From Chloroflexota bacterium (lineage in GTDB: Bacteria; Chloroflexota; Anaerolineae; Anaerolineales; UBA4823): 15,083 nucleotides of DNA. Below the pieces are notes generated by a model. It made no database searches, had not been told where the DNA came from, and was given only the letters and a program-made list of their open reading frames with translations. The stretch is from positions 1-15,083 of the forward strand of contig JAAZNS010000129.1 of NCBI GenBank assembly GCA_012798185.1. The letters run 5' to 3'. The position numbers and the translations under genes are program-made. Of the stretch, positions 12,541 through 15,083 are shown piece after piece; the first letter of the stretch is position 1; each line of letters starts with the position of its first letter.

Positions 12541-14082
12541 TTATTCTAATGGAATGCTGCCCCTCTCCTTTAAAAGCGATCGAGCTTGCACATGGAATTC
12601 TTGCGCCTGTTTATCCAGCCGTGCAATCTCCGCCAGCAGTGCTTTTACCACGCCTTCATCTTTGATCCCCAGGGTGTTGATGCGCACATTATAACCGGCG
12701 CCGGTTAGAGCAGCCCCCGCTTGGGCAACTGCCACCCCGGCATCGCTGATGGCATTCAGGTTACCGTGAGCCAGCGCTTGCAGTGCCAGCGCCATCACCG
12801 CTACCGATTGGCGAGCCACATTCAGCGGCACCTGCGCTGCTTTAATCGTAGCAGCTTCGATGGCTTGGCGGCGAATTTCTTCTGCTGCGGGAGTATCCTT
12901 GGGGAGTTTAAAAGCCTCCATCACGCCTTCGAAAGCAGCCGCGTCCTGGTCAATGGCAGCAGTCAATTCCTTGCGCAAAGATTCGCTTTTTCCCAAGATG
13001 TCCTTCATCAGCTCTTCTTCTTCGGCGTACTTCTTCTTTCCAATCGTAAGGCGCGCTACCATGGCTGTGAGCGCTGCGGCAGCCGCCCCGGAATACGCCG
13101 ATGCCGAGCCGCCGCCCGGCGCGGCAGTTCCGGCGGCTAATTCATCCAGAAATCCATATCGGGCAGCTGCTTTCTCCCGCGACTGTTGAACAGCTTTCAA
13201 ACGTAGTTCTATTACCTGGTCTTTTTCGAATTGGTCCAGCTGTAAATACCACACTGCTGTATCCACCAGCGCTTCCTGAGGGATCAACCCCACCAGCTCG
13301 CTGTGATGAATGCTCACGCCGTAACGGGCAGCCTCGCGGCGGATCAGCTCAACAATGCGAAACACAGGTGTCTCGTGGAAATTGGTCATGTTCATGGAGA
13401 CCTGCGCCCGCCCCTCCACCAGCATGCCCAATGCCTTTAAATAGCGTAGTCCCCCAGATGACTGGCGGATGGCTTTGGCAATCTTCTTGGCAACGGAAAC
13501 ATCGTCGGTGGTGAGATATACATTATAGGCAATCAGGAACTGACGCGCACCAATCACTGTTGCGCCGGCTTTACCCACCTGCTTAGGTCCAAAATCTGGA
13601 TCACGCTCCGGGTTGATTCCCATTTCCGCTTTCAGGGCTTCGTATTGCCCGCGGCGTATATTCTCCAGGTTCTTGCGCTCCGGTCGGGTGGCTGCCTCTT
13701 CATATAAATAAACTGGAATGCCCAGTTCTTCACCCACACGCTGACCCAGCTTGCGGGCGAGCGCCGCACATTCCTGCATGGTTACACCCGAAATGGGCAC
13801 AAAGGGCACTACATCAGTTGCGCCAATGCGCGGGTGCTCACCGGTGTGCTGGTCTAAATCGATCAATTCGGCTGCCTTGGCAATCGAACGGAAAGCAGCT
13901 TCAGCGGTCTCTTCAGGCGGTCCGGCAAAAGTAACCACCGTACGGTTATGGTCATTGTCCGAATGGCGGTCTAATACTACCACCTCTGCTACACTCATGA
14001 TCGCTTGAATGATGGCATCCACTACCTCCGGGCGGCGGGCTTCCGAATAATTAGCAACACATTCCACAATGGGTATCGTCAT
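12541..14082 (-). CDS. Bifunctional glutamate formimidoyltransferase / formimidoyltetrahydrofolate cyclodeaminase
   Basis: A 513-residue fusion of the two folate enzymes of histidine breakdown. The first half moves the formimino group from formiminoglutamate to tetrahydrofolate. The second closes it to methenyl-THF and releases ammonia. The transferase half (1 to about 300) shows MTIPIVECVANYSEARRPEV at the N-terminus and DLDQHTGEHPRIGATDVVPF at 75-94, with His83 at the place of the known catalytic His. Its second lobe contains MTNFHETPVFRIVE. The cyclodeaminase half (from about 308) begins FLDELAAGTAAPGGGSASA and is a mostly helical, Ala-rich bundle. The length is close to that of animal FTCD. 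The ATG at 14082 has GAGG about 5 nt upstream. No hutH/U/I is in the window, so it may serve folate one-carbon supply or histidine catabolism encoded elsewhere. Confidence 0.95.
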   Translation of the reverse strand: MTIPIVECVANYSEARRPEVVDAIIQAIMSVAEVVVLDRHSDNDHNRTVVTFAGPPEETAEAAFRSIAKAAELIDLDQHTGEHPRIGATDVVPFVPISGVTMQECAALARKLGQRVGEELGIPVYLYEEAATRPERKNLENIRRGQYEALKAEMGINPERDPDFGPKQVGKAGATVIGARQFLIAYNVYLTTDDVSVAKKIAKAIRQSSGGLRYLKALGMLVEGRAQVSMNMTNFHETPVFRIVELIRREAARYGVSIHHSELVGLIPQEALVDTAVWYLQLDQFEKDQVIELRLKAVQQSREKAAARYGFLDELAAGTAAPGGGSASAYSGAAAAALTAMVARLTIGKKKYAEEEELMKDILGKSESLRKELTAAIDQDAAAFEGVMEAFKLPKDTPAAEEIRRQAIEAATIKAAQVPLNVARQSVAVMALALQALAHGNLNAISDAGVAVAQAGAALTGAGYNVRINTLGIKDEGVVKALLAEIARLDKQAQEFHVQARSLLKERGSIPLE

Positions 14083-14108
14083 ATCAGCCTCTTGGAACAG
14101 AATGGAAT

Positions 14109-14120
14109 AATTATACCTTT
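14109..14120 (-). promoter_or_regulatory. Candidate -10 element upstream of FTCD
   Basis: The short gap between the UPF0316 gene and FTCD contains, on the minus strand, AAAGGTATAATT with a perfect TATAAT (complement of 14110-14115). The same 12-mer occurs upstream of degV at 7622-7633. No acceptable -35 is present, so FTCD may either have a weak own promoter or be read through from upstream. Confidence 0.3.
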
Positions 14121-14124
14121 GGAA

Positions 14125-14727
14125 TTACTTCGACTTGCGCTGACGCAGAATTGATCCCAGCGAATCGGTTTGTGGTAAAAATATCCCCTCCTCCACCCTG
14201 CGCGTATCTTCCACTGTGATAAAAGCTTTAGGTGTCACTTCATGGACAATCGCAAAAACCCGCTTAATTTCCTTGCGCCGCACCGTGGTGAAGATCATAG
14301 TTACCGGTCCGTTTGCCCCTTGCCCCATAAATCTGGTCACACCAAAACCTGCATTCGTAAGGTTCTGGATCAATGCTTCACTCCCGTTAGATAAGAATAT
14401 TCGCACAATCACTGAACCCAATGCCAGCTTGTCTTCTACAATCATTCCTACATAATTCCCGGCAGCGAAACCAGCAGCATACCCAATATACGCATTAACT
14501 CCTTGAAGGTGGGTGACAAGTTGCCCTACTACCACAATCCAGATAAATACTTCCACAAAACCTAAAATGGGCGCAATTTGCCGTCTGCCGCGGCTGACCA
14601 TAATAATACGCATGGTGCCAAGGGTTACATCCACCACCCGCGCAAAAAAAATTAATATTGGCAGAATGACCATGGTATACATTTCACTGTTGAGCATTGT
14701 TTGAGAAAACAAATTTGAGAAATCCAT
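14125..14727 (-). CDS. UPF0316 membrane protein (DUF5698 + DUF2179)
   Basis: A 200-residue protein of the UPF0316 family, whose function is not known. The N-terminal half has about three hydrophobic segments (near 18-34, 53-71, 78-94) and the family-typical FFARVVDVTLGTMRIIMVSR at 27-46 and FVEVFIWIVVVGQ at 57-69. The C-terminal half (about 113-180) is a soluble DUF2179 domain, the same type found at the end of YitT-like proteins, with FGVTRFMGQGANGPVTMIF and the closing VEDTRRVEEG. The start at 14727 is secure, with AAAGGAGG six bases upstream. It sits between the alcohol dehydrogenase (59 nt away) and FTCD (42 nt away) on the same strand, possibly one transcription unit. A ligand-binding role for the soluble domain is inference only. 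Confidence 0.9.
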   Translation of the reverse strand: MDFSNLFSQTMLNSEMYTMVILPILIFFARVVDVTLGTMRIIMVSRGRRQIAPILGFVEVFIWIVVVGQLVTHLQGVNAYIGYAAGFAAGNYVGMIVEDKLALGSVIVRIFLSNGSEALIQNLTNAGFGVTRFMGQGANGPVTMIFTTVRRKEIKRVFAIVHEVTPKAFITVEDTRRVEEGIFLPQTDSLGSILRQRKSK

Positions 14728-14786
14728 GATTTTCCTCCTTTCACCCGTTCAAGTCAAATGGAGTATCCATCTGCTAGCGATTAGGA

Positions 14787-15083
14787 TTACATCACTAACA
14801 CTGCTGCGCCTTGCAGCTCACCGCGGCGCAGTTTACTCAAAGCTTCATTGGCTTGTTCTAAGGGAAAAGGCTGCACCTCGGTATGCACCGGTGTTTGCGC
14901 AATCGTCTTAAAGAATTCGATGCCGTCCTGGCGGGTCAGATTGGCGACCGACCGAACAACGCGTTCTTCCCAAAGCAAGCGATAGGCAAAAGCCGGGATA
15001 TCGCTCATGTGAATGCCGCCGCTCACCACCACCCCGCCTTTGGCAGTGGCACGCAAAGCATATACGATTAGTTCTCCCACAGG
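14787..15083 (-). CDS. Partial zinc-type alcohol dehydrogenase (C-terminus only)
   Basis: The frame enters from the right edge and ends at a TAA at 14787, leaving 98 codons of the C-terminal part of a medium-chain dehydrogenase/reductase. The visible segment has KGGVVVSGGIHMSDIPAFAY, the end of the nucleotide-binding fold. ERVVRSVANLTRQDG follows, a basic segment typical of zinc-dependent alcohol dehydrogenases, and then PFPLEQANEALSKLRRGEL, the usual C-terminal helix, with GAAVLVM as the last strand. The catalytic zinc ligands and the GxGxxG motif lie outside the window, so substrate and cofactor cannot be stated. The Met at 15080 is internal, not a start. Confidence 0.85.
   Translation of the reverse strand, partial: PVGELIVYALRATAKGGVVVSGGIHMSDIPAFAYRLLWEERVVRSVANLTRQDGIEFFKTIAQTPVHTEVQPFPLEQANEALSKLRRGELQGAAVLVM

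Noticed and set aside
12721..13514. Several plus-strand open frames, Ala/Arg/Ser-rich
   Set aside because: They are antisense shadows of the Ala- and Gly-rich cyclodeaminase half of FTCD, caused by its GC-rich codons.
1..15083. CRISPR array, tRNA, rRNA, transposase or phage genes
   Set aside because: No regularly spaced repeats, no cloverleaf-like sequence and no matching protein motifs were found on either strand.

Overview
The window looks like a chromosomal segment of a free-living bacterium of intermediate GC content, most likely a member of the Chloroflexota (class Anaerolineae). That placement rests on recalled family resemblance: the style of the M23 peptidase, a fused FTCD, a geranylgeranyl-reductase/CruF pair and a MarR-GNAT fusion. 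No rRNA or other phylogenetic marker is present, so it is inference. I see no tRNA, rRNA, CRISPR array, transposase, integrase or phage gene.

Left part (1-4115, all minus strand): a surface-polysaccharide operon read right to left. wecC and wecB together turn UDP-GlcNAc into UDP-ManNAcA. They are followed by a left-handed beta-helix acetyltransferase, a GT4-type glycosyltransferase, and the first 45 codons of another gene (possibly an FkbM-type methyltransferase) that leaves the left edge. Gaps are -4 to 34 nt, so this is one tightly coupled transcription unit.

Centre-left (4465-6542, plus strand): a divergent two-gene operon with an ATGA overlap. It encodes an FAD-dependent geranylgeranyl-reductase-family enzyme and a CruF/DUF422 carotenoid-biosynthesis membrane protein, a pair likely to modify an isoprenoid. 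No phytoene synthase or desaturase is nearby. A roughly 350-nt divergent region with two candidate sigma-70-type promoters separates it from wecC.

Centre (6615-9473, minus strand): a DegV-family lipid-binding protein, a class I PLP aminotransferase and dCTP deaminase. The last two are probably co-transcribed (dcd first). degV has its own AT-rich promoter region.

Centre-right (9757-10686, minus): a MarR-type regulator fused to a GNAT acetyltransferase, with the clearest promoter in the window overlapping a candidate self-operator. The adjoining 419-nt divergent region carries a degenerate CAGG-containing repeat in inverted arrangement. cutA (plus) lies beyond it and converges on a secreted M23 metallopeptidase gene.

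Right part (11433-15083, minus): M23 peptidase, fused glutamate formimidoyltransferase/cyclodeaminase, a UPF0316 (DUF5698/DUF2179) membrane protein, and the C-terminal 98 codons of a zinc-type alcohol dehydrogenase leaving the right edge. Two intergenic copies of an ACCGCAAAGACGCAAAG-type dispersed repeat sit at about 6562 and 12470.

Most of the window is ordinary housekeeping and cell-envelope content. The items most worth a second look are the orphan GGR-CruF pair, the MarR-GNAT fusion with its promoter/operator, the two intergenic repeat families, and some atypical catalytic positions (M23 Asp to Glu; GT4 EX7E with Ala). I did not find a clear new defence or mobile system.
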